From: Serratia ureilytica | GTDB lineage: Bacteria; Pseudomonadota; Gammaproteobacteria; Enterobacterales; Enterobacteriaceae | Assembly: GCF_013375155.1 (NCBI RefSeq) | Contig: NZ_JABXOF010000008.1 | Location: forward strand, 1 to 64,000 | DNA: 64,000 nt | Direction of reading: 5' to 3' | Shown here: piece by piece, positions 45,599 through 56,468 of the stretch | Layout: the number at the start of each line of letters is the position of its first letter | How positions within the stretch are numbered: position 1 is the first letter of the stretch | Notes under the pieces: generated by a model | Database searches by the model: none | Told to the model about the DNA's origin: nothing | The model's input: only the letters and a program-made list of their open reading frames with translations | Program-made: the position numbers and the translations under genes

Positions 45599-47557
45599 TC
45601 AATCAAAAATCGTTTTGAACATCGGCACCAACAGTTTATTCCCGTATTCACTTACATGGTTATCATCATAATAAATAGGGCGCCCGCTATATGTGCTTTC
45701 ACATTTCCCACCACTACAAATTAGTGGTAATGGATTCAGAATTTTCACGCCACATTTTTCTGCAGCTTCGTCCTGTGCTTGCCATACGAACGAATGACGT
45801 TTCATATAGTCAGCCTCCGACAGATAAATATGCGGAGCATCCTTCCCAAACATCATGGCCCGTGACAGGGTTTTAGGGACATTAGACATCATTTCCGGCA
45901 TAGGCCGCATCATGAAAACAGGATGTTTGGCCGCTAACTCACAGGCAGACTCAACCAAAGATGACTTGAATTCCGCGAGGAATTCAGGCTTCGGATTCGA
46001 GCTGACCTCAGAGAAATAGACGATCGGCGTACGCATTTTTTCTTCGACATTATGCCGTCCAAAGGCATATACCGAGGTTCTGTTGATGATCACGATAGGA
46101 ATAGAACTATCCAGGCTTGCCAGTTTTTTCCGTTGCCATTGATTGAAGCCATAACAATCCTGATGATCCTCAGCTTCACCAGGTACTGTTTTTGCCCGGT
46201 AGAGCGTAGGACAACCCGCATAGGTAAGATTCAACACGCCATCGTCTTTGCTTGGCAATGCCGCTTCCACGGCTGTAACCATAGCATTACCATGGCTATC
46301 ACCGACGACTACCGCCTTAATTTCACTGCCGCCGAATATGCATCCCGGGGAGGTCGTGCCCGTCGTAGCGAAGCAGTCGGCGTGCTTGGGGTTGGAATTG
46401 AGACTTTCATTAGCGATAAGATCGATCTGTTCCGGTACGCGGTTGATAAAATGGTGTTTAAACATGACGACAGTAGCGGCGCAGATAATCACCATACAGG
46501 AACCGATACTGAAAACATTCCCCCAATCGCTTTGCTTAGCTAATTTCTTACGAGCCGGATTTTCAATAAAACGCAGAGAAAGCTCACCTAAAACCAAACT
46601 GAGCAGCAATCCCCCCAGCATCCATCGCCAATCTCCCGCGGTGTTGTTGTAAGCAAGAAAAACCACTATGGGCCAATGCCAAAGATAAATAGAGTACGAC
46701 GAAACGCCCACCCGCTCTGCAATATAGTTAGATGTAAAAATTGATCCCTGTCTGGCCGCAGCGAGCACCAGCATCGCCCCTGCTACTGGAACCATCGCAT
46801 AAGCCCCCGGCCACGCAAGCTTAGGTGTGAAAAACACGATTGCAACAACGATTAGGATGAAACCCACCAGTTCCATTATTTGAGCTTTAATTTTCGAGAA
46901 GTGACTATTCCGAGTCAACCACCATACTGCTCCACCAGCCAACATCTCCCACGCCCTTGTCGGCAACAAAAAGAACGCGGCGCTGGGTAAGGTGACAGCT
47001 AAATAGCAAGCGAGAGCAAAGGAGAGCAAAAAACCACCAAACAGGGTGAATTTCACCCCTGACGTTTTCCAAAAACGCCACACAACCAACAAAACGACGG
47101 GAAGTGCAATATAGAATTGCCATTCAACCGATAATGACCAGGTATGAAGCAACCACTTTTCATGCGATGCAGCATCAAAATAGCCAGATTCTTTCCAAAA
47201 CTTTACGTTTGAAATGAACAGTACGGCAACTAACACATGCTTTGAAAGGGTATTGTAGTCTACAGAGGTGAGGAAAAACCAACCGAGAATCAGTAGGGTA
47301 AAACTCAAAGCCAACAATGCGGGAATGATTCTGCGTGCGCGAGCCAGATAGAAACGCCAAAGGGAGAAGTTGCCACTTTCTATACCAGAAACAATTATTT
47401 GCGTCATCAGGAAACCTGAGATCACAAAAAACACATCCACCCCTACAAAACCACCAACAAAGCCAGGAACGCCAAAATGGAACAGAACGACAGCGATTAC
47501 TGCCCAAGCGCGAAGCCCATTGATATCATGCCGGAAAACCCTTGCATTAGAAGACAT
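45599..47557 (-). CDS. OafA/Oac-type O-acyltransferase with SGNH domain
   Basis: An inner-membrane acyltransferase of about 652 residues for modification of O-antigen or another surface glycan. Residues 1-370 form an acyltransferase-3 domain with about ten membrane spans (FRHDINGLRAWAVIAVVLFHF, GFVGVDVFFVISGFLM, RARRIIPALL, HTWSLSVEWQFY). The periplasmic SGNH domain follows, with GDSHGN as the catalytic serine block and DDNHVSEYG as the Asp-His block. The start could be 47557 or 47569. The gene is clearly more AT-rich than its neighbours and abuts argU, which suggests horizontal transfer. Confidence 0.88.
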   Translation of the reverse strand: MSSNARVFRHDINGLRAWAVIAVVLFHFGVPGFVGGFVGVDVFFVISGFLMTQIIVSGIESGNFSLWRFYLARARRIIPALLALSFTLLILGWFFLTSVDYNTLSKHVLVAVLFISNVKFWKESGYFDAASHEKWLLHTWSLSVEWQFYIALPVVLLVVWRFWKTSGVKFTLFGGFLLSFALACYLAVTLPSAAFFLLPTRAWEMLAGGAVWWLTRNSHFSKIKAQIMELVGFILIVVAIVFFTPKLAWPGAYAMVPVAGAMLVLAAARQGSIFTSNYIAERVGVSSYSIYLWHWPIVVFLAYNNTAGDWRWMLGGLLLSLVLGELSLRFIENPARKKLAKQSDWGNVFSIGSCMVIICAATVVMFKHHFINRVPEQIDLIANESLNSNPKHADCFATTGTTSPGCIFGGSEIKAVVVGDSHGNAMVTAVEAALPSKDDGVLNLTYAGCPTLYRAKTVPGEAEDHQDCYGFNQWQRKKLASLDSSIPIVIINRTSVYAFGRHNVEEKMRTPIVYFSEVSSNPKPEFLAEFKSSLVESACELAAKHPVFMMRPMPEMMSNVPKTLSRAMMFGKDAPHIYLSEADYMKRHSFVWQAQDEAAEKCGVKILNPLPLICSGGKCESTYSGRPIYYDDNHVSEYGNKLLVPMFKTIFD

Positions 47558-47605
47558 AGCAACACTCATTAATGAAGATTTATGCAGATAGCGAAGACGT
47601 CGCAT

Positions 47606-47938
47606 TTTGCACCATGAGTAGAATTTTACCTATAGTAGCCCTCCATTAATCGGATTTTTACCACTCCGCAGGGAACCACTTTTGATAGAGGCAGCATGGC
47701 AATGGAGCCTCGTCTGAGAATAAGGGCATCCTCTTAGTGAGGTTTTCTCCTAACTCTCTCTCTGCTCGCGTATGGCGCTGCATAAAAGACTTCGACGAAG
47801 TGCTCCTCCCTCAGAGACATCAGCGATAAGTTTATTTGGGTATAACCGAGTTCCCAGTAGGGTTACTAACAGAAAATACAATAAGTTGAGGGAAAGATAA
47901 GGATAAGAAGGCTTCGTAGAGATGTGTTGACTTCAAAA
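47606..47938. other. Intergenic region between the acyltransferase gene and argU
   Basis: About 330 bp with lower GC than the core genome. It presumably holds the acyltransferase promoter. I see no gene, no integrase fragment and no second copy of the argU 3' end. Confidence 0.5.
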
Positions 47939-48015
47939 TGGCACGCCCTATAGGATTCGAACCTATGACCTACGGCTTAGAAGGCCGTTGCTCTATCCAA
48001 CTGAGCTAAGGGCGC
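47939..48015 (-). tRNA. argU: tRNA-Arg (anticodon TCT), argU
   Basis: A 77-nt cloverleaf with encoded CCA on the minus strand. It begins GCGCCCTTAGCTCAG, and the anticodon loop CTTCTAA gives TCT. The sequence closely matches E. coli argU, which is also near folD and is a known integration site (DLP12). The 3' end faces the AT-rich acyltransferase gene. Confidence 0.96.
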
Positions 48016-48111
48016 ATTGAGATGCGGCAACCTGTGGTTGCGGGTTGCGATTATACGGTCAGAGGTTAGCGAGTCAATGCCTTTTCATGACGTTACGGCG
48101 GCGACGGTGCT

Positions 48112-48420
48112 TTATGGCGTTTTTTCCGCCAGCGCCCGTGCGGCGGCCCGCGCTATGCTGCGTTGCGCCAGGCCGACAGCGGTATCGCCTGGCGTGCGTC
48201 CGGCCCCTTGCCGCCCATCGCCCCGCCGCAGGCAAAGGCGCACGGACTGAACGACCGCCGTAATGTCGCCCCAATCGGCATGCTCAACCACCTGCATGTT
48301 GCAGGTCGCCTCCCCTCTTTTCCCCGGAGCGGAGTCAGGGCGTGCGCTGTTTAAAGAAGCCTGGCTCCACGGCGCCCAAGCCAGCAATAGCGCGCACCCT
48401 ACCCATGCGCTGCCGTTCAT
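48112..48420 (-). CDS. Putative exported protein of unknown function (102 residues)
   Basis: Begins with a signal-peptide-like stretch MNGSAWVGCALLLAWAPWSQ followed by an Ala cleavage site, then a polar, Arg/Ala-rich domain with two cysteines (ATCNMQVVE, RLCLRRGDG). Its ATG overlaps the stop of the gene at 48417-48626 as ATGA, so translation is coupled. I do not recognise a family, and the compositional bias in GC-rich DNA means it could be spurious. Confidence 0.45.
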   Translation of the reverse strand: MNGSAWVGCALLLAWAPWSQASLNSARPDSAPGKRGEATCNMQVVEHADWGDITAVVQSVRLCLRRGDGRQGAGRTPGDTAVGLAQRSIARAAARALAEKTP

Positions 48421-48626
48421 GCGCACAGCTTCCGCCACAGGGCGCTCAGGCGCGCCCGCCACGACGGCGTCGCCTGGTGCTGACAAAGCTGATGCAGCGC
48501 GTTGAGTTGCTCACTGTCCGCCGGATGCAGCGAAGAATCGAACACCGTCTCGCCAACGTGCTTAGGCTGCGCCGGTTGCCGATCAGGCTGATGATGCAAC
48601 GGATAAAGCCGGGTTATCGCTCTCAT
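48417..48626 (-). CDS. Small protein of unknown function (69 residues)
   Basis: A short soluble protein starting MRAITRLYPLHHQPDRQPAQ and ending SWRARLSALWRKLCA, His-, Gln- and Leu-rich. The ATG at 48626 has a good Shine-Dalgarno (AGGGCAGGATC). It overlaps the next gene by 4 nt and is divergent from folD. The ribosome site and coupling favour a real two-gene unit; no family is recognised. Confidence 0.5.
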   Translation of the reverse strand: MRAITRLYPLHHQPDRQPAQPKHVGETVFDSSLHPADSEQLNALHQLCQHQATPSWRARLSALWRKLCA

Positions 48627-48831
48627 GATCCTGCCCTCTTTCGCCCTGTGTATGGCCCCAGCGTATGCAAATGCCGGTAAAAATGGCGTAGAGGTTCCTG
48701 AAGCCGGCATAAAAAAAGCGTAAATCGGTCTCGCCAACGGCGGCGAGGGTGATTCTGCGCCTGACAGCGCGCTCAGCTTCTGCCAGAATAGCGGCATCCC
48801 CGCTTTTCTTAATTGATGGATTTCCACACTG

Positions 48832-49698
48832 ATGTCAGCAAAGATTATTGATGGTAAAACGATTGCGCAGCAGGTTAGAAACGAAGTGGCTGAGCAAGTG
48901 AAACAACGTCTGGCGGCCGGCAAGCGCGCGCCAGGGCTGGCGGTTGTGCTGGTCGGCGAGAATCCGGCTTCGCAAATTTACGTCGCCAGCAAGCGCCGCG
49001 CCTGCGATGAAGTCGGCTTCCTCTCCCGCTCCTACGACCTGCCCGCTGCCACCAGTGAAGCCGAGCTGCTGGCGTTGATCGACCAGCTGAACGCCGATGA
49101 GGAAATCGACGGTATTCTGGTGCAGCTGCCGTTGCCGGCCGGCATCGATAACGTCAAGGTGCTGGAACGCATCCATCCGGACAAAGACGTCGACGGCTTC
49201 CACCCGTACAACGTCGGCCGCCTGTGCCAGCGCGCGCCCAAGCTGCGCCCATGCACGCCGCGCGGCATCGTCACCCTGCTGGAGCGTTATAACATCGATA
49301 CCTACGGCCTGAACGCCGTGGTGGTCGGCGCGTCCAACATCGTCGGCCGCCCGATGAGCATGGAGCTGCTGCTGGCCGGCTGCACCACCACCGTCACCCA
49401 CCGCTTCACCAAAAACCTGCGCCACCACGTCGAGAATGCCGATCTGCTGGTGGTGGCGGTCGGCAAACCGGGCTTCATTCCGGGCGACTGGATCAAACCG
49501 GGCGCCATCGTAGTGGACGTCGGCATCAACCGCCTGGAAAGCGGTAAAGTGGTGGGCGATGTCGATTTCGACGCCGCCAGCGAGCGCGCCGCTTACATCA
49601 CCCCGGTGCCGGGTGGCGTTGGCCCGATGACCGTGGCTACACTGATCCAAAATACCTTGCAGGCCTGCGAGGAATATCACGACGTTCAACCTAAATAA
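48832..49698 (+). CDS. folD: Methylenetetrahydrofolate dehydrogenase/cyclohydrolase FolD
   Basis: Bifunctional one-carbon enzyme interconverting methylene-, methenyl- and 10-formyl-THF. The 288-residue protein has the catalytic [14 protein letters not shown] segment (Tyr and Lys), [11 protein letters not shown], and the NADP-binding [21 protein letters not shown], with the end [16 protein letters not shown]. Length equals E. coli FolD. A short S4-domain gene follows 10 nt later. Confidence 0.97.
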   Translation: MSAKIIDGKTIAQQVRNEVAEQVKQRLAAGKRAPGLAVVLVGENPASQIYVASKRRACDEVGFLSRSYDLPAATSEAELLALIDQLNADEEIDGILVQLPLPAGIDNVKVLERIHPDKDVDGFHPYNVGRLCQRAPKLRPCTPRGIVTLLERYNIDTYGLNAVVVGASNIVGRPMSMELLLAGCTTTVTHRFTKNLRHHVENADLLVVAVGKPGFIPGDWIKPGAIVVDVGINRLESGKVVGDVDFDAASERAAYITPVPGGVGPMTVATLIQNTLQACEEYHDVQPK

Positions 49699-49708
49699 GT
49701 AAGGCAGT

Positions 49709-49921
49709 ATGGAAATTTTCAATCTGGACAATCATCCCCATGTCGAACTGTGCGATCTGCTGAAGTTCCAGGGCTGGTGTGAAAGCGGCGGCGCCGCCAA
49801 AGAAGTCATCGCCGAAGGGCAGGTGAAAGTCGACGGTAAGGTCGAAACCCGCAAGCGCTGCAAGATCGTCGCCGATCAGGTGGTGGAGTTCGGCGGCGGC
49901 AAGGTCATGGTTAAACCCTAA
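49709..49921 (+). CDS. ybcJ: S4-domain RNA-binding protein YbcJ
   Basis: A 70-residue small RNA-binding protein with an S4-like fold (LCDLLKFQGWCESGGAAKEVIAEGQVKVDGKVETRKRCKI, spanning residues 13-52). It matches E. coli YbcJ, whose role is not known. It is cotranscribed with folD and ends at a strong terminator. The E. coli gene ybcI, between ybcJ and cysS, is absent. Confidence 0.93.
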   Translation: MEIFNLDNHPHVELCDLLKFQGWCESGGAAKEVIAEGQVKVDGKVETRKRCKIVADQVVEFGGGKVMVKP

Positions 49922-49933
49922 CCCGCAGCCATA

Positions 49934-49963
49934 GAAAAAGGCGCTGAATTCAGCGCCTTTTTT
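49934..49963. terminator. Bidirectional terminator between ybcJ and cysS
   Basis: AAAAAGGCGCTG-AATT-CAGCGCCTTTTTT is a perfect inverted repeat with A and T tracts on either side, between convergent genes. Confidence 0.93.
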
Positions 49964-49979
49964 ATTTCCTTCTGCCGGA

Positions 49980-51365
<1,386 letters not shown>

Positions 51366-51395
51366 CGGGAGATTCCGTGGTGTGCGTGATAACAA

Positions 51396-51450
51396 AAAAG
51401 ATAACCGGGCTTCAGGTTTAACGCCCGGTAGCGTATTGAAACCTGAAGCC
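51396..51450 (-). promoter_or_regulatory. Attenuator-like leader of cysS
   Basis: Read on the minus strand, GGCTTCAGGTTT (complement of 51439-51450) can pair with AAACCTGAAGCC (complement of 51408-51419). Alternatively, CCGGGC (51423-51428) pairs with GCCCGG (51405-51410), followed by TTATCTTTTTT, a rho-independent terminator form. The two share bases and are mutually exclusive. The leader ends about 30 nt before the cysS start. Control is inferred. Confidence 0.55.
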
Positions 51451-51674
51451 TGATCTATTGCAAGGTTAAGGCCATGCTTTGCTGACTTCACGCGAAGAAA
51501 AAGCGCAAAATTCGCCGGCCGGCGCAATTGTTATAATATAACATAAATACAATTACCACAGACAGTGCGCGGTTGACCCGCTGCTGACTCGCTGGGGCGG
51601 ATATGTTATAAGGGCGGTCTGAATGTTCACTCGCTTTACGTGACGTCTCACTTCACCTTGTTAGGATTAAAACT

Positions 51675-52169
51675 ATGGTTACTTTCCACACCAATCACGG
51701 CGATATCGTTATCAAGACCTTTGCTGACAAAGCGCCGGTTACCGTTGAAAACTTCCTGAACTACTGCCGCGCCGGTTTCTACGACAACACCATCTTCCAC
51801 CGTGTGATCAACGGCTTCATGATCCAGGGCGGCGGTTTCGAGCCGGGCATGAACCAGAAAGCGACCAACGCGGCCATCAAGAACGAAGCCAACAACGGTT
51901 TGAAAAACACCATCGGCACCCTGGCAATGGCGCGCACCAACGATCCGCACTCCGCCACCGCACAGTTCTTCATCAACGTGGCTGACAACGACTTCCTGAA
52001 CTTCCGCGGCGAAAACGTGCAGGGCTGGGGCTACTGCGTGTTTGCTGAAGTGGTTGAAGGCATGGACGTGGTCAACAAGATCAAAGGCGTGAAAACCGGC
52101 CGCAGCGGCATGCACCAGGACGTACCGGTAGAAGACGTGGTGATCAACAGCGTGACCGTCAGCGAGTAA
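51675..52169 (+). CDS. ppiB: Peptidyl-prolyl cis-trans isomerase B (cytoplasmic cyclophilin)
   Basis: Cytoplasmic cyclophilin of 164 residues without a signal peptide, accelerating proline isomerisation. Active-site features are [19 protein letters not shown], with the catalytic Arg, and [21 protein letters not shown]. It matches E. coli PpiB in length and sequence. It is divergent from cysS and followed 10 nt later by lpxH, so the two are probably cotranscribed. Confidence 0.96.
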   Translation: MVTFHTNHGDIVIKTFADKAPVTVENFLNYCRAGFYDNTIFHRVINGFMIQGGGFEPGMNQKATNAAIKNEANNGLKNTIGTLAMARTNDPHSATAQFFINVADNDFLNFRGENVQGWGYCVFAEVVEGMDVVNKIKGVKTGRSGMHQDVPVEDVVINSVTVSE

Positions 52170-52179
52170 TCGCGGCTGC

Positions 52180-52902
52180 ATGAGTACGCTGTTCATCGCA
52201 GATCTGCACTTGTGCGCACAGGAACCGGCAATCACTGCCGGTTTTCTGCGTTTTTTACGGCGCGAAGCGGTGCATGCCGACGCGCTGTACATCCTCGGCG
52301 ACCTGTTTGAAGCCTGGATCGGCGACGACGATCCCGAGCCGCTGCACGCGGAGATCGCCGCGGCGCTGAAAGCGCTGCAACAGGCCGGCGTGCCCTGCTA
52401 TTTCATCCACGGCAACCGCGATTTTCTGCTCGGCAAGCGCTTCGCCCGCGCCAGCGGCATGCAGCTGCTGCCGGAAGAAAAAGTGCTGGAGCTGTACGGC
52501 CGCAGGATCCTGATCCTGCACGGCGACACCCTGTGCACCGACGATCAAGCCTATCAGCAATTCCGCCGTAAAGTGCACAACCCGCTGATTCAAAAACTAT
52601 TCCTCGCGCTGCCGCTGCGCTGGCGACTGAAGATCGCCGCCAAGATGCGCGCCCGCAGCCAGCAATCCAACCAGTACAAGTCGGACGCCATCATGGACGT
52701 CAACCCGCAGGCGGTCGAGCAAACGATGCTGCGCCACGATGTGCACTGGATGATCCACGGCCATACCCATCGCCCGGCGGTGCATCGGCTGGCGTTGAGC
52801 AACGGCGAAGCCCATCGCGCGGTGCTGGGCGCCTGGCACGTCGAAGGATCGATGATCAAAGTCAGCGCCGACGCCGTCGAGCTGATCCAATTCCCGTTCT
52901 GA
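52180..52902 (+). CDS. lpxH: UDP-2,3-diacylglucosamine diphosphatase LpxH
   Basis: Mn2+-dependent pyrophosphatase of lipid A synthesis, peripheral to the inner membrane, making lipid X. The 240-residue protein shows the calcineurin-like metallophosphatase motifs [36 protein letters not shown] and [10 protein letters not shown] in order. Length equals E. coli LpxH. Confidence 0.96.
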   Translation: MSTLFIADLHLCAQEPAITAGFLRFLRREAVHADALYILGDLFEAWIGDDDPEPLHAEIAAALKALQQAGVPCYFIHGNRDFLLGKRFARASGMQLLPEEKVLELYGRRILILHGDTLCTDDQAYQQFRRKVHNPLIQKLFLALPLRWRLKIAAKMRARSQQSNQYKSDAIMDVNPQAVEQTMLRHDVHWMIHGHTHRPAVHRLALSNGEAHRAVLGAWHVEGSMIKVSADAVELIQFPF

Positions 52903-52956
52903 GTTCCGCACTGGCGCGCGGGTGAAAATTCGCGCTTTCGCCGGTGAAAACCGGCG

Positions 52957-52972
52957 ACGCAACCGTTTTCCT
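52957..52972 (+). promoter_or_regulatory. PurR operator upstream of purEK
   Basis: ACGCAACCGTTTTCCT matches the PurR consensus ACGCAAACGTTTTCNT at 14 of the 15 defined positions. It overlaps the -35 of a promoter whose extended -10 TGGTATGCT ends at 52994. This fits purine repression of purEK as in E. coli. Confidence 0.85.
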
Positions 52973-53051
52973 CGCCGTGCGCTCATGGTATGCTCTACGC
53001 CCTCATTCGGCCCTCAGCCGACGCCAGACAAATCACAGGAGCCTTACACCC

Positions 53052-53576
53052 ATGGGAGCCAACGCCGCTTCAGCCGCCAATGCCGGGGCTAAAATCGCAA
53101 TTGTAATGGGATCGAAAAGTGACTGGGCCACCATGCAGTTCGCCGCCGAAGTCCTGACCCAGCTCGATGTCCCCTTCCATGTCGAAGTCGTTTCCGCTCA
53201 CCGCACGCCGGACAAGCTGTTCAGCTTCGCCGAGCAGGCTGCCGCCAACGGCTTTGACGTGATCATCGCCGGCGCCGGCGGTGCCGCGCATCTGCCGGGC
53301 ATGCTGGCGGCGAAAACGCTGGTGCCGGTGCTGGGTGTGCCGGTGCAAAGCGCCGCGCTGAGCGGCGTGGACAGCCTCTACTCCATCGTGCAGATGCCGC
53401 GCGGCATTCCGGTGGGGACGCTGGCGATCGGCAAAGCCGGCGCCGCCAACGCCGGGCTGCTGGCGATGCAGATCCTGGCGCTGCACGACGCCGCGCTGGC
53501 GCAGCGTTTGGCGGACTGGCGTCAGGCGCAGACTGAAGACGTTTTGAACCACCCCGATCCGCGGGAGGACGCATGA
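53052..53576 (+). CDS. purE: N5-carboxyaminoimidazole ribonucleotide mutase PurE
   Basis: Rearranges N5-CAIR to CAIR in purine synthesis. The 174-residue protein has the class I PurE motif [11 protein letters not shown], catalytic-loop [12 protein letters not shown], and [18 protein letters not shown]. The start at 53052 follows CAGGAG. Upstream frame extension overlaps the PurR site and is not coding. The stop overlaps purK by ATGA. Confidence 0.96.
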   Translation: MGANAASAANAGAKIAIVMGSKSDWATMQFAAEVLTQLDVPFHVEVVSAHRTPDKLFSFAEQAAANGFDVIIAGAGGAAHLPGMLAAKTLVPVLGVPVQSAALSGVDSLYSIVQMPRGIPVGTLAIGKAGAANAGLLAMQILALHDAALAQRLADWRQAQTEDVLNHPDPREDA

Positions 53577-54640
53577 AGCCGGTTTGCGTACTGGGCAACG
53601 GCCAACTGGGGCGCATGCTGCGCCAGGCCGGCGAACCGCTGGGCATCGCCGTCTACCCTGTCGGCATCGATGCTGAACCCGAGGCGGTGCCGTATCAGAA
53701 CAGCGTCATTACCGCCGAGATTGAACGCTGGCCGGAAACCGCGCTGACGCGCGAACTGGCGACTCACAGCGCCTTCGTCAACCGTGACATCTTCCCGCGT
53801 TTGGCGGATCGCCTGACGCAAAAGCAGCTGCTCGATCAACTCGGCCTGGCGACCGCGCCGTGGCAGCTGCTGGCGAGCGCCGCCGAATGGCCGCAGGTGT
53901 TCGCTGCGCTGGGCGAGCTGGCGATCGTCAAACGCCGGGTCGGCGGCTATGACGGCCGCGGCCAGTGGCGCTTGCGTCCGGGGCAGGAAGCCGAACTGCC
54001 GGCCGATGCCTATGGCGAGTGCATCGTCGAGCAAGGCATCAATTTCTCCGGCGAAGTGTCGCTGGTGGGCGCGCGCGGCCACGACGGCCGTTCGGTCTTC
54101 TACCCGCTGACCCACAACCTGCATGAAGACGGCATCCTGCGCGCCAGCGTGGCGCTGCCGCAGCCCAATCCGGCGCTGCAGCAACAGGCCGAGCAGATGC
54201 TGGCGGCGATCCTGAACGAGCTGAACTACGTCGGCGTGATGGCGATGGAATGCTTTATCGTCGGCGATCGGCTGTTGATCAACGAACTGGCGCCGCGCGT
54301 GCACAACAGCGGCCACTGGACGCAAAACGGCGCATCCATCAGCCAGTTCGAGCTGCACCTGCGCGCCATCCTCGGCCTGCCGCTGCCGCAGCCGGTGGTG
54401 AGCACACCGTCGGTGATGGTCAACCTGATCGGCACCGCCGTCAACGAACAGTGGCTGTCGCTGCCGCTGGTGCATCTGCACTGGTATGAGAAAGAGGTGC
54501 GCCCGGGCCGCAAGGTCGGCCACCTCAATCTGAACGACCCGAGCGCCGCCGATCTGCATCAGGCGCTGCAGGCGCTGGCGCCGCTGCTGCCGGGCGAATA
54601 CCAAAGCGGGCTGGCCTGGGCACAGCAGAAGCTGGCTTAA
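53573..54640 (+). CDS. purK: N5-carboxyaminoimidazole ribonucleotide synthase PurK
   Basis: ATP-grasp enzyme making N5-CAIR from AIR, bicarbonate and ATP, the substrate for PurE. The 355-residue protein has an N-terminal [22 protein letters not shown]-grasp [14 protein letters not shown], and metal-binding [25 protein letters not shown]. It is translationally coupled to purE and ends at the terminator 54664-54691. Confidence 0.96.
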   Translation: MKPVCVLGNGQLGRMLRQAGEPLGIAVYPVGIDAEPEAVPYQNSVITAEIERWPETALTRELATHSAFVNRDIFPRLADRLTQKQLLDQLGLATAPWQLLASAAEWPQVFAALGELAIVKRRVGGYDGRGQWRLRPGQEAELPADAYGECIVEQGINFSGEVSLVGARGHDGRSVFYPLTHNLHEDGILRASVALPQPNPALQQQAEQMLAAILNELNYVGVMAMECFIVGDRLLINELAPRVHNSGHWTQNGASISQFELHLRAILGLPLPQPVVSTPSVMVNLIGTAVNEQWLSLPLVHLHWYEKEVRPGRKVGHLNLNDPSAADLHQALQALAPLLPGEYQSGLAWAQQKLA

Positions 54641-54663
54641 CGGTTTACACCGCCGAAAAGAAG

Positions 54664-54691
54664 AAGGTTCAGCCCAGGCTGAGCCTTTTTT
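54664..54691 (+). terminator. Terminator after purK
   Basis: AAGGTTCAGC and GCTGAGCCTT form a stem with one G-U pair, followed by a T run. It lies between convergent purK and galP. Confidence 0.85.
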
Positions 54692-54704
54692 ATTGCCGCA
54701 AAGA

Positions 54705-56111
54705 TCAACGCGAGCCGATATTACGCAACGGTTTGCCGGCCATCAGATTGCGCTCAATGTGTTCCAGTGAAATATTTTTGGTTTCCGGGATCAGCGCCAG
54801 CGTGATGAAAACAAACAGCACGTTAAGCCCCGCGTAAACCCAAAAGGTGTGAGCGCTGCCCAACGAATTCAGCATGGTCAGGAACGTCGCCCCCACGATC
54901 ATATTGGCTATCCAGTTAGTGGCGGTGGAACAGGTGATGCCGAAATCGCGGCCTTTCAATGGCTGGATCTCTGAGCACAGCACCCAAATCAGCGGGCCGG
55001 CGCTCATGGCAAAGCCGACGATAAACATCAGCAGCATGACGATGGCGAAATATTGCTCCGCCGCCGAGTTCATGCCGATGTTCATCATGGTGCCCAGCGC
55101 CCCCATGCCGACGGCCATCACGATAAACCCAAGGATCAAAGTGGGCTTGCGGCCCCAGCGGTCAACCAGCCCAATAGCGATAAAGGTGGCCAGCACGTTG
55201 ACCAGACCGACGATCACCGTGCCCCACATCTGCTGTTCCGTACTGGCGAAGCCCGCCAGACCGAAAATCTTCGGCGCGTAATACATGGTGACGTTCATCC
55301 CGGTAAACTGCTGCATCACCTGAAGAAGAATGCCAAGGAAAACCGCGCGGCGGAAATTTTTATTGCCTTTGAACAACGCCCAACCGCTTTGCTTCAGTTT
55401 GAGGCTTTCACGAATTTCATTCAGCTCATACTGCGCCTGGGCACTGCTGTCGCGCAGCTTCTCCAACACCTGACGCGCTTGCTCATGGCGATTACGCGAG
55501 GCCAACCACCGCGGGCTGTCAGGCAAAAAGAACACGCCGACCAACAACAGCCCGGCCGGGATGGTGATGACGCCCAACATCCAGCGCCAGGCGCCGGTAT
55601 AGCTGAATGCCGTATCAGACAGGTAAGCGGCCAGAATGCCGATGGTGATCATCAATTGATACATCGAGATCATGCTGCCGCGGATTTTCTCCGGCGCGAT
55701 TTCAGAAAGATAAATCGGCGCGGTATAAGAAGCGATCCCCACCGCCAATCCCAGCAGAATACGTGAAACGATCAACACCTCCACGTTGGGAGCGAACGCA
55801 GAACACAGCGATCCCGCCACGAAGAGGATTGCGCCGATCATCAAACTGTATTTGCGCCCCAGCCGGAAGTTCATCCAGCCGCTGCCGATGGCGCCGACGG
55901 CGGCGCCAAACATCATTGAGCTGACCACCCACTCCTGCTGAGAGCTGGTGATCTGAAAAGTATCGGTAATAAACGGCAGGGCGCCGGCGATCACGCCGAT
56001 ATCAAGACCGAACAGCAGGCCGGCCAAGGCGGCTAAAAAACAGACGAAAAAAGTCATGCCGACATGAGTCGGGCTTTTCTCCGCCGGTGTCACTTTGACG
56101 GTATCGCTCAT
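54705..56111 (-). CDS. galP: Galactose/sugar:H+ symporter GalP
   Basis: Sugar-porter-family transporter of 468 residues with twelve spans. The sequence is very close to E. coli GalP ([86 protein letters not shown]). The family motif [15 protein letters not shown] near the C-terminus is intact. It imports galactose with a proton. Strong CRP and GalR-type sites lie upstream, supporting the GalP assignment over AraE. In E. coli galP lies elsewhere, next to metK and speA, so this location differs. Confidence 0.92.
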   Translation of the reverse strand: MSDTVKVTPAEKSPTHVGMTFFVCFLAALAGLLFGLDIGVIAGALPFITDTFQITSSQQEWVVSSMMFGAAVGAIGSGWMNFRLGRKYSLMIGAILFVAGSLCSAFAPNVEVLIVSRILLGLAVGIASYTAPIYLSEIAPEKIRGSMISMYQLMITIGILAAYLSDTAFSYTGAWRWMLGVITIPAGLLLVGVFFLPDSPRWLASRNRHEQARQVLEKLRDSSAQAQYELNEIRESLKLKQSGWALFKGNKNFRRAVFLGILLQVMQQFTGMNVTMYYAPKIFGLAGFASTEQQMWGTVIVGLVNVLATFIAIGLVDRWGRKPTLILGFIVMAVGMGALGTMMNIGMNSAAEQYFAIVMLLMFIVGFAMSAGPLIWVLCSEIQPLKGRDFGITCSTATNWIANMIVGATFLTMLNSLGSAHTFWVYAGLNVLFVFITLALIPETKNISLEHIERNLMAGKPLRNIGSR

Positions 56112-56174
56112 ACAGCCTCCAGGAGAAAACGGTCATCAGTGTGCGACATGATAGGAGGCAATGCGTCGGAGATA

Positions 56175-56190
56175 AGTGAGTGCGATCACA
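56175..56190. promoter_or_regulatory. CRP site upstream of galP
   Basis: AGTGA-GTGCGA-TCACA matches the CRP consensus TGTGAN6TCACA at 9 of 10 conserved positions. It lies about 64 bp upstream of the galP start codon. Confidence 0.8.
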
Positions 56191-56193
56191 TTA

Positions 56194-56209
56194 GTGAAAA
56201 CGGTTACAT
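56194..56209. promoter_or_regulatory. GalR/GalS-type operator upstream of galP
   Basis: GTGAAAACGGTTACAT fits the GalR/GalS operator GTGNAANCGNTTNCAC except for the last base. It lies 3 bp beyond the CRP site on the side away from galP. Together they predict galactose induction and catabolite control. Confidence 0.75.
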
Positions 56210-56468
56210 TCCATTAAATCTTTTTAGGCCGTTTTTTATGGCGGATGAATTCACTTAATACATGCGTAACCCTCTAAATCAATGCGTAAAACAGGCGAAG
56301 TCAGCCAACTATCCGCTACACCGATGACCAATGGCAAACGTATCGATATGACATAAATGTAATCGATTTCACAATGAATGGGCATGAAGAGGAATTGCGC
56401 CAGTGACGCGCGAAAGAAAATCGGCAGGCCCGGCCACGCTTGGCGGCAACGGGCCTGCGATCGCCAGA

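Larger units (their letters stand above)
56112..56468. other. Intergenic region upstream of galP
   Basis: Holds the galP promoter with the CRP and GalR-type sites on its galP-proximal side. The half nearer ybbP contains a moderately AT-rich stretch (56200-56400) with no gene that I can support. Confidence 0.5.

Noticed and set aside
45156-48015. Prophage or genomic island with defined ends at argU
   Set aside because: Base composition suggests transfer, but no integrase, no repeat of the tRNA end and no phage gene are visible in the window.
51366-51460. T-box riboswitch for cysS
   Set aside because: No T-box sequence or specifier loop is seen, and T-boxes are not typical of enterobacteria.
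51366-51527. N-terminal extension of CysS by 54 residues
   Set aside because: The frame is open but the extension has no family counterpart, covers the structured leader, and the ATG at 51365 gives the exact usual length.
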